A stretch of 21,847 nt of DNA from Candidatus Omnitrophota bacterium (lineage in GTDB: Bacteria; Omnitrophota; Koll11; Gygaellales; Profunditerraquicolaceae): NCBI GenBank assembly GCA_028717765.1, contig JAQUNE010000003.1, positions 1 to 21,847 of the forward strand. The letters are read 5' to 3'. This document shows positions 8,791-16,969 of this stretch, piece after piece. A program made the translations under genes and the position numbers. Positions within the stretch are counted from its first letter, which is position 1. Each line of letters opens with the position of its first letter. Below the pieces are notes generated by a model. That model had not been told where the DNA came from. It ran no database searches and saw only the letters and a list, made by a program, of their open reading frames with translations.

Positions 8791-9482
8791 AGTATCGCCT
8801 CTTTCTTAAATATTTCTGCTAGCTCTATGGCTTTTTGAGTCGGAATAAATTCATTTTGGGCGTTTTTAGCAATATAATCTGCCATATCCAGGTCCCCTGG
8901 CGTATCTACTGTAAGTCTTATATCTGGCCTGTTCTTATCAGAATTAACGCTCAAAATGGTAGTTTTAAAAAAATCTGGGTTTTCCAGCAGGTACTCATCA
9001 ACGTGTTCAATATGATGCGGCAATTTAGCTTCGTAGTAGCTTTTTTCTAACGCTGCAAAAGTGAATATTTCTGCACCTACTCCAACAGGCAGGGATTTAA
9101 ACGAATTAGTAAAGTCAGAAGATGAGCGTAAGTGTAAATCAATCAAATTATCCAATTCTTCTATATCCACAAATGGATTATCTCCTGTAAGCCGCACAAT
9201 ATGTAAAAAACCAAATTTTTTAGCACATAAATAAAATCTTTCTAATACATTCTCGTTACTTCCTCGGAAACAATGGATGTTTATACTCTTGCAGAAGTAT
9301 TCTACGATGTCATCTTCCGGAGAGCTCGAAGTTGCTAATACAGCCGCTACTTTATGCTTGAGAAAAGATATCCTGTAGAAAATATGTTCAAGGATAGGCT
9401 TATCCCCGATTTTCTTTAGGATTTTTCCTGGTAAGCGCTTTGAAGCCATGCGCGCCTGTAAAATAATTCCTATTTTGTTCAT
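8787..9482 (-). CDS. spsF: SpsF/NeuA-like cytidylyltransferase
   Basis: This 231-residue protein is of the acylneuraminate cytidylyltransferase family. LQARMASKRLPGK (8-20) is the nucleotide-binding signature of the SpsF type. RLTGDNPFVD (97-106) provides the metal-binding Asp and the sugar-site loop. RLTVDTPGDL is the usual C-terminal motif. It would activate the nonulosonic acid with CTP to make the CMP-sugar donor. Its ATG directly abuts the TAA of the NeuB synthase gene, and its own stop overlaps the PseG-like start, so the three products should be made together. The sequence is well conserved at the catalytic positions, unlike the second CMP-transferase in this window. Confidence 0.82.
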   Translation of the reverse strand: MNKIGIILQARMASKRLPGKILKKIGDKPILEHIFYRISFLKHKVAAVLATSSSPEDDIVEYFCKSINIHCFRGSNENVLERFYLCAKKFGFLHIVRLTGDNPFVDIEELDNLIDLHLRSSSDFTNSFKSLPVGVGAEIFTFAALEKSYYEAKLPHHIEHVDEYLLENPDFFKTTILSVNSDKNRPDIRLTVDTPGDLDMADYIAKNAQNEFIPTQKAIELAEIFKKEAIL

Positions 9483-10514
9483 TTAAGAAAAGTCTTTCTT
9501 CACGATTAAAACGTCTCTATTAATATCCCTCTTAGCTTTTTTCTTCAAAATTTTTTCAAGCCATTCGGGAGAAAGGCCTCTGCCTGGCCTCTTGATAGAA
9601 ATATTATCCGCAGTAAATCTTTCACCTGCCTTAATTTCCTTTGTTGTCACCAAACTTTTGCGGTTATTCAATCTGTTCTTATTTTCCTGACCGATAGGGG
9701 ATTTTATCCCATTACCAAGCATTTTTTCTACAATTCTTATACTCTTGATTAAATCTTTCATCTCATTTGGAGTAGAAGAAAGCATATGGTCCGGACCATT
9801 AGCGTTCTTATTCAGGGTGAAATGCCTCTCTATAACCCTTGCTCCTAAAGTAACCGCCGCCATCGATGCTAAAGTAGATACAGTATGATCCGAAAAACCA
9901 ATAATAAATCCAGGGAATTTTTTTTGTAATGTTTTTATCGCGTTCAGATTCACGAATTCAGGATGAGTAGGATATTCAGAAACCGTATGTAATATAACAA
10001 TCCTGGTATTTCCCTCTTTAAGCATGGCGGAAACAGACTTCTCGATCTCTTTTAATGTGCACATGCCGGTAGAAAGAAAAATCGGCTTTTTCTTTTTAGC
10101 CACATACCTCAATAGAGGGATATTGACTGCATCATCCGCTCCTATTTTATAGGCCCTTACCTTTAAAGATTCCAACATATCGACATCTTTGAAGTGTGAA
10201 GGAGTAGAAAACCAATCTAAACCTTTTGATTCAATGTATCTAAAGATTTTTCTGTGAAAACTTTTAGATAATTCGTATTTTTTAAAGTATTCATACTGCG
10301 ATATCGATCCTGTATTTTCCATATCAAACAACGCATTTTTTAAAGCAAGATTTTGCGCGGTATATGTCTGAAGCTTTACACAGTCCACCCCGGCTTCTTT
10401 AGCCGCATCTACTAATTTGGCTGCTTCTGTGTAAGAATGGAAATTGCCCCCTATTTCAGAAACAATATATGTTTTGCATTTTTTTTGCGGCATAAATAAT
10501 GCTTCGAAACTCAT
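9483..10514 (-). CDS. neuB: NeuB-family nonulosonate synthase (with SAF domain)
   Basis: This 343-residue enzyme has the normal family size. The TIM barrel shows SEIGGNF (19-25), KLQTYT (47-52), STGM (148-151) and GFSDH (206-210). His210 and His231 are exactly 21 residues apart, like the metal-binding His215 and His236 of Neisseria NeuB. A SAF/antifreeze-like domain (about 285-343, RKSLVTTKEIKAGE then KRPGRGLSP) completes the partner's active site in this family. It condenses phosphoenolpyruvate with a free amino-hexose to form a nine-carbon acid. A GAGAGTGA sequence stands at the ribosome-binding position. The 39 bases before the gene hold nothing else recognisable. The exact product (legionaminic, pseudaminic or sialic acid type) is not fixed by motif. 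Confidence 0.92.
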   Translation of the reverse strand: MSFEALFMPQKKCKTYIVSEIGGNFHSYTEAAKLVDAAKEAGVDCVKLQTYTAQNLALKNALFDMENTGSISQYEYFKKYELSKSFHRKIFRYIESKGLDWFSTPSHFKDVDMLESLKVRAYKIGADDAVNIPLLRYVAKKKKPIFLSTGMCTLKEIEKSVSAMLKEGNTRIVILHTVSEYPTHPEFVNLNAIKTLQKKFPGFIIGFSDHTVSTLASMAAVTLGARVIERHFTLNKNANGPDHMLSSTPNEMKDLIKSIRIVEKMLGNGIKSPIGQENKNRLNNRKSLVTTKEIKAGERFTADNISIKRPGRGLSPEWLEKILKKKAKRDINRDVLIVKKDFS

Positions 10515-10553
10515 ATCTCACTCTCTTTCATTGGGTCTAGTATCAAAAACAGG

Positions 10554-11552
10554 TCAATCCTTTATTTCGTAAGTAATCTTCAAACATTTTGAACAGATAG
10601 GATGGTCATACCATTTTTTTTCTAAGAAATACCCTCTTAAGCGAAGTATTGCCGCTCCATTCCAGATATCTTTTAAACTGTTCTTTTTGATATTGCCTAT
10701 ACATAATTCAGAAGAGAATGGAGCGCAACATGGCAATACGGAACCGTCACCTAATATGATCGCTCTTTGAAAAGGCTGAGAACAAGTAATATCGTCTAGC
10801 GTAACAGTTGTCCTTTTGCTGCTTTTCGGTATCAGATAATTTTTATTTTCGCTTAATACCTGGGTTAAATATTCCTGCACTGAGATGTAATCGACTTTAT
10901 CTTTCCAAAAATTAAACCAAGCTTCGGCTTCATGTTCGTTAATAGAATTTTTTACGAAAGATACCCTGACTACCGGAAAGATCTTTTTCATTTTCTTTCT
11001 CAATTTAAGAAAGCGTTCTATATTTGCCAAAACTTTTTTATAATCGCTGCCTACCCTGACCTGTTCATACACCTTGGCGCTAAATCCATCAAAACCAATC
11101 AGCATTCTTGTTATTCCGCTTTCCAAGATATTTTTGCTTGTTTCTTCGTCTAGTAATAAAGCGTTTGTGTATATGTATGTATCTACGACATTTTCTACAT
11201 CCATAATCCTTTTTATTCTTTTAAATATATTCTTGTCTAAAAGGGGCTCGTTGGTCCGGTTCATCGCGACTGACGGAATATCCATTTCTTTGATACCTGA
11301 GATTCCCGCTTCAAATACCTCGACAGTCATCGGCTCTATATGCTTATAGCTGGTAGAATGTATACACATCGGGCATCTTAGATTACATTCGGAGGTCGTT
11401 TCAAACAGTAAATATAGCAATTCGCTTTTACTGTTATTATTTTCACTCCATCTCTTGCGATATTGTTCGAATCTTTCTCTCTTTGGGTGGTGTTGTGCAA
11501 TATACATATTTATATCGCCATACTTAGAATATTCTGTCGTAAAAATCGACAT
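10554..11552 (-). CDS. Radical SAM/SPASM domain protein
   Basis: This 332-residue protein has the cluster motif at Cys56, Cys60 and Cys63 (CNLRCPMC). The C-terminal SPASM-type region has Cys257, Cys275, Cys276, Cys284, Cys320 and Cys323, enough for one or more auxiliary Fe-S clusters. DGSVLPCC and IGNIKKNSLKDIWNG are characteristic of SPASM proteins. Many family members dehydrogenate alcohols or modify peptides. Those in sugar operons are suspected to oxidise or epimerise a sugar carbon. The ATG is preceded by AAGGAG, which overlaps the TAA of the epimerase gene as TAAGGAG, so the two are probably expressed together. The substrate is unknown. Confidence 0.87.
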   Translation of the reverse strand: MSIFTTEYSKYGDINMYIAQHHPKRERFEQYRKRWSENNNSKSELLYLLFETTSECNLRCPMCIHSTSYKHIEPMTVEVFEAGISGIKEMDIPSVAMNRTNEPLLDKNIFKRIKRIMDVENVVDTYIYTNALLLDEETSKNILESGITRMLIGFDGFSAKVYEQVRVGSDYKKVLANIERFLKLRKKMKKIFPVVRVSFVKNSINEHEAEAWFNFWKDKVDYISVQEYLTQVLSENKNYLIPKSSKRTTVTLDDITCSQPFQRAIILGDGSVLPCCAPFSSELCIGNIKKNSLKDIWNGAAILRLRGYFLEKKWYDHPICSKCLKITYEIKD

Positions 11553-11564
11553 TACGGATTCTCC

Positions 11565-12434
11565 TTAGCCTTTTCTGCTCTCTATCGCTAAAATATCGCT
11601 AATACCTTCTTTAAAAGAAAATCTTGGTTTCCATCCTAGAGCTTTGTTTATGCGCTTATAGTCAGCTACTGTCTCGGGAATTTCGTGCTTCCTCTCAATG
11701 CCCAAAAAAACGCATTCAGTTTTTTTCTCGAAACACTCCATGATCGTCTCTGCGATTTCCCTGATAGAAAAGGAAACCCCATAACCAATATTAAAAATAT
11801 TAAAGCCGTATTCATGATCCACAACCAAAGAGCAGGCCTCTATAAAATCTGATATATAAAGATAATCTCTCTTAGGCTTAGCATCTTTTAGTTCTATAAC
11901 CCCTTTTTCCTTAATCTGTTTAAGGATAGAAGGAATTAAAAAACGCTCATTTTGACCCTCTCCGTAAATGTTAAAAGGTCTCAGTATGGTAACCTTTATC
12001 CCCTTATTCTTTGCATAAAGCCTGCATAACTCTTCCGCTTGCCATTTTGAATGGGCGTATGGATTATTAGGATTCACGGGATGGTTTTCGTCAATCGGTA
12101 AATATTGCGGTAAGCCGTAAATGTAACCACTTACATAGATTAACCTGGCGTTTTCTTTTAAGCAAAAATCAAGCATTTTTTGTGTACCAATTATATTAGT
12201 CCTATAAAAATCTTCCGGGCGTTCCCAACTATCTGGTACGAAAGTCTCACCGGCTAAATGGAATACCACATCTATGCCTTTATCCTTAAAGGCAGAACAA
12301 GATTCTATTTTAAGGACATCAAAACCAAGGGTCTTGGATAAAGGATATACGGAATGCCCTTTTTCTTTTAAGGTACCAACAAGGTGGTTGCCTATAAAAC
12401 CCGTTGCGCCCGTGACCAATACTGAATGTCTCAT
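11565..12434 (-). CDS. NAD-dependent epimerase/dehydratase (extended SDR)
   Basis: This 289-residue enzyme starts with the NAD-binding GATGFIG loop at residues 9-15. The catalytic YxxxK is in NPYAHSK, and IYVSGYIYG and RPFNIYG are typical of sugar-nucleotide SDRs. I chose the ATG at 12434 because the glycine loop then sits at the usual distance from the N-terminus. The longer frame to 12515 would add 27 unrelated residues that overlap the aminotransferase gene by 61 bases. The motif is closest to the epimerase/4-ketoreductase types, so it could reduce or epimerise a 4-keto sugar. It is distinct from LegB upstream, so two different SDR steps are encoded. The exact reaction is unknown. Confidence 0.82.
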   Translation of the reverse strand: MRHSVLVTGATGFIGNHLVGTLKEKGHSVYPLSKTLGFDVLKIESCSAFKDKGIDVVFHLAGETFVPDSWERPEDFYRTNIIGTQKMLDFCLKENARLIYVSGYIYGLPQYLPIDENHPVNPNNPYAHSKWQAEELCRLYAKNKGIKVTILRPFNIYGEGQNERFLIPSILKQIKEKGVIELKDAKPKRDYLYISDFIEACSLVVDHEYGFNIFNIGYGVSFSIREIAETIMECFEKKTECVFLGIERKHEIPETVADYKRINKALGWKPRFSFKEGISDILAIESRKG

Positions 12435-12454
12435 TTTAAAATATTCTTCATCGG

Positions 12455-13543
12455 CTAATAAATCGAGCTCATTATAAAATCTGAAATTTTCTTGCAGTAA
12501 TCTTCCTTTACGCATTTATCTACCCATAGATTTAATATTGTGTCGCCCAAAAAGACGGATTTTTCATCCGGGGATTTCTTTTTAGAAGAGGGATAGATGT
12601 ATGATAAAGGCGGAAACCAACTACTGACAAGAAACCTTTTAAATAGCATTTTCTTTAACAAGCTGTTTCTCGATTGTTTAGCAATAAAAATATTGAATCT
12701 CCAAGGGACTGAACCATGTTTAAATTTCATGCATTTTATCTTCGAATGAGCGGAAAATAATTTATAGAATTTATTAGAGAGTAATACCCTATGAGAAATA
12801 TTATCCTCAAGGCGATTCAGTTCAAGGATTATTTTTTTAGTATATAAATTATCATATATTAATAGCATATCTTTTTTGTAAACTTCGAATAATTCTACGA
12901 AAACCTTGGAAAAATAATAAAATTGACTTAACTCGATATTATTATAAATAAACTTATAAAACTGGGGTAAAGTTAATCTTAAACCCGATGGTTTACTATT
13001 TAATAGACCAGGAGAAGATATTAATTTTTCGATACTTTTTTTAAGGCCGGATGAATTTACCTGGACTGCGCCTCCATGGCCTGCCTCTATGATTTTTCCT
13101 GAGCCAAAGCTTAGTATAGCTATTGATGAGTCTATCCTTTCTTTATCATTTGTCGGAATTCCAAATGCCTGGGCATAATCCTCTATCAAGATCCAGGTTT
13201 TCTTTTTACAGATATCTACCGCTTCAGAGATATCTACATTTTGGCCGTACATATATGGAAAAATAACTGCCGCTATATCTGGATCCGAAACGGATTTCAG
13301 TTGTTCTATATCTATACACCCGGTATCCGCGCATATATCCAGATAATAAGGCTCGTTCCCAGAAAACAATATTGCCATCAGGACATTGAGGCATGTATTG
13401 TCTGGGATGGCAACTTTTTTTTTCCTAAGGCCTAAGGCGCAGAGCAATAAATAGATTGCCGTAGTGCCGTTACCTGTCAAAATCGTATGTTCAAATCCGG
13501 TCCTATCGGATAATCTTTCTGTTAGCCTGTATTCAACTTTCAT
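12455..13543 (-). CDS. DegT/DnrJ/EryC1-family aminotransferase
   Basis: This 362-residue PLP enzyme keeps the family landmarks. GNGTTA (24-29) is the phosphate-binding loop, EDYAQAFG (121-128) carries the Asp contacting the PLP nitrogen, and SFGSGK (145-150) gives Lys150 for the Schiff base, followed by the glycine pair of GHGGAV. The N-terminal arm is shorter than usual, and the sequence between the landmarks is divergent. In the legionaminic route LegC aminates C4 of the 4-keto sugar made by LegB. The placement three genes after a LegB-like gene fits that role. A different amino-sugar substrate is possible given the divergence. The gene overlaps the preceding SPASM gene by 11 bases. Confidence 0.8.
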   Translation of the reverse strand: MKVEYRLTERLSDRTGFEHTILTGNGTTAIYLLLCALGLRKKKVAIPDNTCLNVLMAILFSGNEPYYLDICADTGCIDIEQLKSVSDPDIAAVIFPYMYGQNVDISEAVDICKKKTWILIEDYAQAFGIPTNDKERIDSSIAILSFGSGKIIEAGHGGAVQVNSSGLKKSIEKLISSPGLLNSKPSGLRLTLPQFYKFIYNNIELSQFYYFSKVFVELFEVYKKDMLLIYDNLYTKKIILELNRLEDNISHRVLLSNKFYKLFSAHSKIKCMKFKHGSVPWRFNIFIAKQSRNSLLKKMLFKRFLVSSWFPPLSYIYPSSKKKSPDEKSVFLGDTILNLWVDKCVKEDYCKKISDFIMSSIY

Positions 13544-14594
13544 GGTTATCTTTGATTACGTAATCATCAAAACAAAATACCTGTCCGTTTTTTAGGCTGA
13601 CATTGATCCTTTTCGTTTTTCTGGGCAGGTAACAATGGTTACAAACCGGCAGTAATTCTATCCCCTTATTTAGGGAGTGGGCTTTTCTGGCTTCGTTAAA
13701 TGCCTTGCCGTTCCAGATCTCAATAAGCGAAGAATTTCTGATATTACCTATTATGTATTTGGCGTTTTCGTCGTTTATGCATAACGGAACGTTCCCGTCC
13801 GAAAAAATTGTAAGCCTCTGCCATATAAAAGGGCAATCAAATTTCTCTTCCAATACGATCTGTTTATCATTTAAGCTGCGGTTATAATCTATCAAAGGAT
13901 TAGTGGCAATATTGTCTACGTAAGGCGAAAAAGCATCATAAAATGCCTGCGGGTCATCTTTTATCTGGGTCCATATGCTTTGTATTTTTAAAACAGGTTT
14001 TACAGAACTGAATTTATTTTTTAATTTTGAAAACATCTTTATTTTATCGTACATCTCGTCAAACTTTGCGGGCCTTCTTATTTCTTCATATTTATCATTT
14101 AAACCGTCAAATGATATTGTAAGCCAGTCTAATCCAGCCTTGATTATTTCTTCGAACATTTCTGGCGTAATTGCGACGCCGTTCGTCAAAGAAGATACTT
14201 CAGGTATTCCTGCTTTTTTTGCGTATTTTATCATCTCAATAATATCGGGGTTGATGAACGGTTCCCCTCTATAGCTAAGCCTTAGCGCATATACGTTACT
14301 TGCGGCACATTCGTTAACAATCTTCTTGAACAAGTCCATATCCATAAATTGCTTAACAGCGTTTTTTTTAAAGTCCTCCGTTATCCTATAACACATCGGA
14401 CAATACAAATTACAGACACTGGAAGTTTCAATGTCGACTAACAACGGCGCTCTATTAAGTTTGTGTTTTTTAGGGTAGTTATTCCATTTATATCTCTCAT
14501 AAAAATACCTTAATCTGTGCCCTTTTGATTTACGATAATGAAAGATAAAATTCCGGAATCTAGATAGCGCAAATTGGCCTTTATTTATCCTCAT
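13533..14594 (-). CDS. Radical SAM/SPASM domain protein
   Basis: This 353-residue protein has the cluster motif at Cys61, Cys65 and Cys68 (CNLYCPMC). The C-terminal region has Cys254, Cys272, Cys318 and Cys321, fewer than in the second SPASM protein of the window, and IIGNIRNSSLIEIWNG as in other SPASM proteins. The basic N-terminal stretch up to residue 50 precedes the barrel. The ATG overlaps the stop of the nucleotidyltransferase as ATGA. It lies between the nucleotidyltransferase and the aminotransferase, so it may alter the nucleotide-sugar or a sugar intermediate, but this is an inference from position. No peptide substrate gene is visible nearby. Confidence 0.87.
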   Translation of the reverse strand: MRINKGQFALSRFRNFIFHYRKSKGHRLRYFYERYKWNNYPKKHKLNRAPLLVDIETSSVCNLYCPMCYRITEDFKKNAVKQFMDMDLFKKIVNECAASNVYALRLSYRGEPFINPDIIEMIKYAKKAGIPEVSSLTNGVAITPEMFEEIIKAGLDWLTISFDGLNDKYEEIRRPAKFDEMYDKIKMFSKLKNKFSSVKPVLKIQSIWTQIKDDPQAFYDAFSPYVDNIATNPLIDYNRSLNDKQIVLEEKFDCPFIWQRLTIFSDGNVPLCINDENAKYIIGNIRNSSLIEIWNGKAFNEARKAHSLNKGIELLPVCNHCYLPRKTKRINVSLKNGQVFCFDDYVIKDNHES

Positions 14595-15301
14595 TTTAAA
14601 TATATACCCTTGTTCCTTTCGAACTCGCTAATGGCCTGGGCATAATCATCCGATTTTCCTATGTCTAGCCAGCGCCCCTTGTGAATTTTTACCGCTACAT
14701 TTTTCTTTAACCTGATCAAACGCAGCATTAGGTCATCAAATCCAAATGCCTTGTCTCTAGGGATAAAATCCAATATTTTCCTGTTGGCCATATAAATACC
14801 CATGCTTACCTCAAGCGCAGAAACGGGCTTTTCGCGAAAACCAATAAGCATATTTTTTTTGTCCGTTTTTAATACGCCGTATTCAACTACCTGTTCCCTG
14901 ATAAAAGAAGAAATCGTAAAAAGGTTACTGTGCCTGACGTGATACTCAAAAAAACTCCTGTAATCTAAGTCGGTAAACACATCTCCGTTCATGATTAAGA
15001 AATTATTCGGCAAATCTTTTATTAGCCTTAACGGTCCCATGGTATTCAAACAGTGTTCTTCCTTAGAATAGTCTATTTTTGTGCCCCATTTTGAGCCATC
15101 GCCGAAAAAAGCCTTTACCAGGTCCGCCTGATGATTTACCGCCAAGGTAATATGTTTAAAACCATTTACTGAAAGCTGGCGGATTATGACCTCCAGTATC
15201 GGGTATTCTCCAATCGGCATCAAGGACTTTGGCAAGACAAGGGTAAAAGGCTTTAACCGTGTCCCCTTCCCCCCTGAAAGGATTACCGCCCTCTTAGACA
15301 T
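14591..15301 (-). CDS. Sugar-1-phosphate nucleotidyltransferase
   Basis: This 236-residue protein is of the RmlA/GlmU/GMP pyrophosphorylase type. LSGGKGTRLKP (8-18) is the pyrophosphorylase signature and LPKSLMPI (23-30) contains the lysine that contacts the phosphate. NGD (105-107) supplies the metal-binding Asp, and GRWLDIGKSDDY lies near the C-terminus. It makes NDP-sugars from a sugar phosphate and NTP. In Campylobacter the legionaminic pathway starts from GDP-GlcNAc made by PtmE, a member of this superfamily that also has CBS domains. Here CBS domains are absent, so the base used (GTP, UTP or CTP) is unknown. The gene starts within the last codons of legB behind an AAGGAGGG. Confidence 0.82.
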   Translation of the reverse strand: MSKRAVILSGGKGTRLKPFTLVLPKSLMPIGEYPILEVIIRQLSVNGFKHITLAVNHQADLVKAFFGDGSKWGTKIDYSKEEHCLNTMGPLRLIKDLPNNFLIMNGDVFTDLDYRSFFEYHVRHSNLFTISSFIREQVVEYGVLKTDKKNMLIGFREKPVSALEVSMGIYMANRKILDFIPRDKAFGFDDLMLRLIRLKKNVAVKIHKGRWLDIGKSDDYAQAISEFERNKGIYLK

Positions 15302-16286
15302 TATAGATACCCTCCTTATATGCTTTTAAGTTATCGCTATTAACAAACCATTCGATAGTCTCCTTAAGCCCGGCCTCAAGAGAATATTGCGGTTTGTATC
15401 CTACAAGTTTTTTTATCTTAGAGTTATCGCAAAGCAGACGCATTACCTCGCTTTTTCCCGGCCTGAATCTTATTTCTTCTTTTATCAATCGCGCGTCGGA
15501 ACACATCAACCCTTTTATTAGCTCAAAAAGTCTCTTTATGGAGATGTCGGAGTTAGAACCAATATTGATAGTTTCTCCTATTGCTTTATCGCTGCTTGCT
15601 ATATTAAGCAGGCCCGCGCAGGTGTCTTTTACATAATTAAAATCGCGCCGGGGTGCGGTATTCCCCAGCCTGATCGCTTCTCTTCCGGATGCTATCTGCG
15701 TGATAATAGTCGGTATTATTGCTCGGGCTGACTGTTTGGGGCCATAAGTGTTAAACGGCCGGGCGATGCATACCGGGAGGCCGAAACTCCTAAAGAAACT
15801 TTCCGCTATGGCATCTGCCCCAATCTTACTAGCCGAATATGGAGATTGGGGTTGCAAAGGATGTTTTTCATCAATCGGGATATACTTGGCTGTACCGTAA
15901 ACTTCACTGGTAGAAATATGCACAAGCCTCTTTGCGCCGTTCTTTAGCGCCGCTTCGCAAATGTTAAGGGTTCCGGATATATTGGTATCTACGTAAGACG
16001 ATGGCGCCGCGTAAGAATAAGGAATAGCGATCAGGGCTGCGAGATTAAAAATAACGTCAGTATTTTTTGACGCCTTATTTATAAAATAAGGGTCGCGCAC
16101 GTCACCACAAACTACTTCAATCTCATCAAGGCATTCGAGAGCTTCAAGCCACCCCCAATTATTAAAAGAGTTATACTGGGACAGGGCTTTAACTTTTGCC
16201 CCGTTTGATACCAGCGACTCCACTAGGTGCGAACCGATAAAACCATCGGCACCAGTAACGAATACTTTCTTGCCTTTTAACACCAT
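15294..16286 (-). CDS. legB: LegB-type NDP-GlcNAc 4,6-dehydratase
   Basis: This 330-residue extended SDR has TGADGFIG (11-18) for NAD binding. YNSFNNWGWL (38-47) is the hallmark segment of LegB-like 4,6-dehydratases. STSEVYG (125-131) and Y150SASK154 form the catalytic set, and RPFNTYGPKQ follows. The enzyme would convert an NDP-GlcNAc to the 4-keto-6-deoxy sugar, the entry to legionaminic acid. The neighbouring nucleotidyltransferase, aminotransferase, hydrolase, NeuB and CMP-transferase fit as later or earlier steps. It lies 15 bases after the glycosyltransferase gene. I am confident of the family and fairly sure of the reaction class. Confidence 0.83.
   Translation of the reverse strand: MVLKGKKVFVTGADGFIGSHLVESLVSNGAKVKALSQYNSFNNWGWLEALECLDEIEVVCGDVRDPYFINKASKNTDVIFNLAALIAIPYSYAAPSSYVDTNISGTLNICEAALKNGAKRLVHISTSEVYGTAKYIPIDEKHPLQPQSPYSASKIGADAIAESFFRSFGLPVCIARPFNTYGPKQSARAIIPTIITQIASGREAIRLGNTAPRRDFNYVKDTCAGLLNIASSDKAIGETINIGSNSDISIKRLFELIKGLMCSDARLIKEEIRFRPGKSEVMRLLCDNSKIKKLVGYKPQYSLEAGLKETIEWFVNSDNLKAYKEGIYNV
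15310..15317 (-). promoter_or_regulatory. AAGGAGGG ribosome binding site of the nucleotidyltransferase gene
   Basis: This strong site lies within the end of legB, eight bases before the ATG of the next gene, which itself overlaps the legB stop. It suggests matched synthesis of the two enzymes. Confidence 0.7.
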
Positions 16287-16301
16287 GCCTTCCGCCTTTC
16301 C

Positions 16302-16919
16302 TTATTTACAGTTATGTTTATCGGTTATCGAATTGCCGTGCTTGACGTAATTATAAAGCGGTACTGGTAGATGGTAGACTTTAGCATAATCAATACGCCT
16401 AAAGAGGTCTTTGTCCTCAAATACTCTTTTTTTAACGTCATAGGAGCCTATTATTTCTAGGTATGATGTCCGAAACATCAGCCCACAAGCGATCCCGCTG
16501 TCCTTGTACGATTCTGCAGAAATTATCCTCTCTTCGTTATCAGTTAAAAAATAATCGCAAGAGACTCCTACATATTTCGGGTTGAACTTTAAGAAATTAT
16601 AGAGCATGTATAGGAATGCTGGCTGGACATAGTCGTCAGAATCTACGCGTACGAAATATTTCCCGCGCGAATTAGCTACCCCAATTTGAGCGCTTGCGCC
16701 TATACCATAATTCTTCTTATTTCGGATTATCTTAATCTCTCCGGCTTTTACAAAAGTCTCAAGCGCTTTGATAGAATCATCGGTGCTGCAATCATCGACT
16801 ACTATGATCTCATAATGTGATTTATCGAGGTCTTGACTAAGCAACGAACGGATACATCTTCTGATCAATTTAGCGTAATTATAATTAACTACTATTACCG
16901 AAATATCTATAAGTCTCAT
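16302..16919 (-). CDS. Family 2 glycosyltransferase
   Basis: This 205-residue cytoplasmic GT-A protein is at the short end for GT2, essentially the catalytic core with no membrane anchor. VVNYNY (10-15) starts the nucleotide-binding domain. VDDCSTDDS (41-49) and RVDSDDY (91-97) are the UDP and DxD-type metal sites. FEDKDLFRRI near residue 170 is the usual acceptor-side ED motif. An AGGAGGGA lies six bases upstream of the ATG. The gene directly precedes legB. It would transfer one sugar in the assembly of the glycan; donor unknown. Confidence 0.87.
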   Translation of the reverse strand: MRLIDISVIVVNYNYAKLIRRCIRSLLSQDLDKSHYEIIVVDDCSTDDSIKALETFVKAGEIKIIRNKKNYGIGASAQIGVANSRGKYFVRVDSDDYVQPAFLYMLYNFLKFNPKYVGVSCDYFLTDNEERIISAESYKDSGIACGLMFRTSYLEIIGSYDVKKRVFEDKDLFRRIDYAKVYHLPVPLYNYVKHGNSITDKHNCK

Positions 16920-16925
16920 AACTTT

Positions 16926-16933
16926 TCCCTCCT
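16926..16933 (-). promoter_or_regulatory. AGGAGGGA ribosome binding site of the GT2 gene
   Basis: The site is six bases before the ATG, inside the 50-base gap after the short NeuB gene. This is the longest gap in the window and holds only this site plus a weak AT-rich inverted repeat. Confidence 0.7.
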
Positions 16934-16969
16934 AATAGACAAGTTAATCATATCCTTATTATGATTGGA

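Noticed and set aside
8432..8809. 125-residue open frame on the plus strand
   Set aside because: It is antisense to the PseG-like gene, whose motifs are clear. The Phe-rich run is the complement of Lys codons.
12435..12515. 27-residue N-terminal extension of the epimerase frame
   Set aside because: It overlaps the aminotransferase gene and pushes the NAD-binding loop away from the N-terminus. No family member has such a lead and the upstream site is weak.
16946..16966. Inverted repeat AATCATA / TATGATT in the 50-base gap
   Set aside because: The stem is seven AT-rich pairs and has no T-run after it on the transcribed strand, so it is not a convincing terminator or operator.
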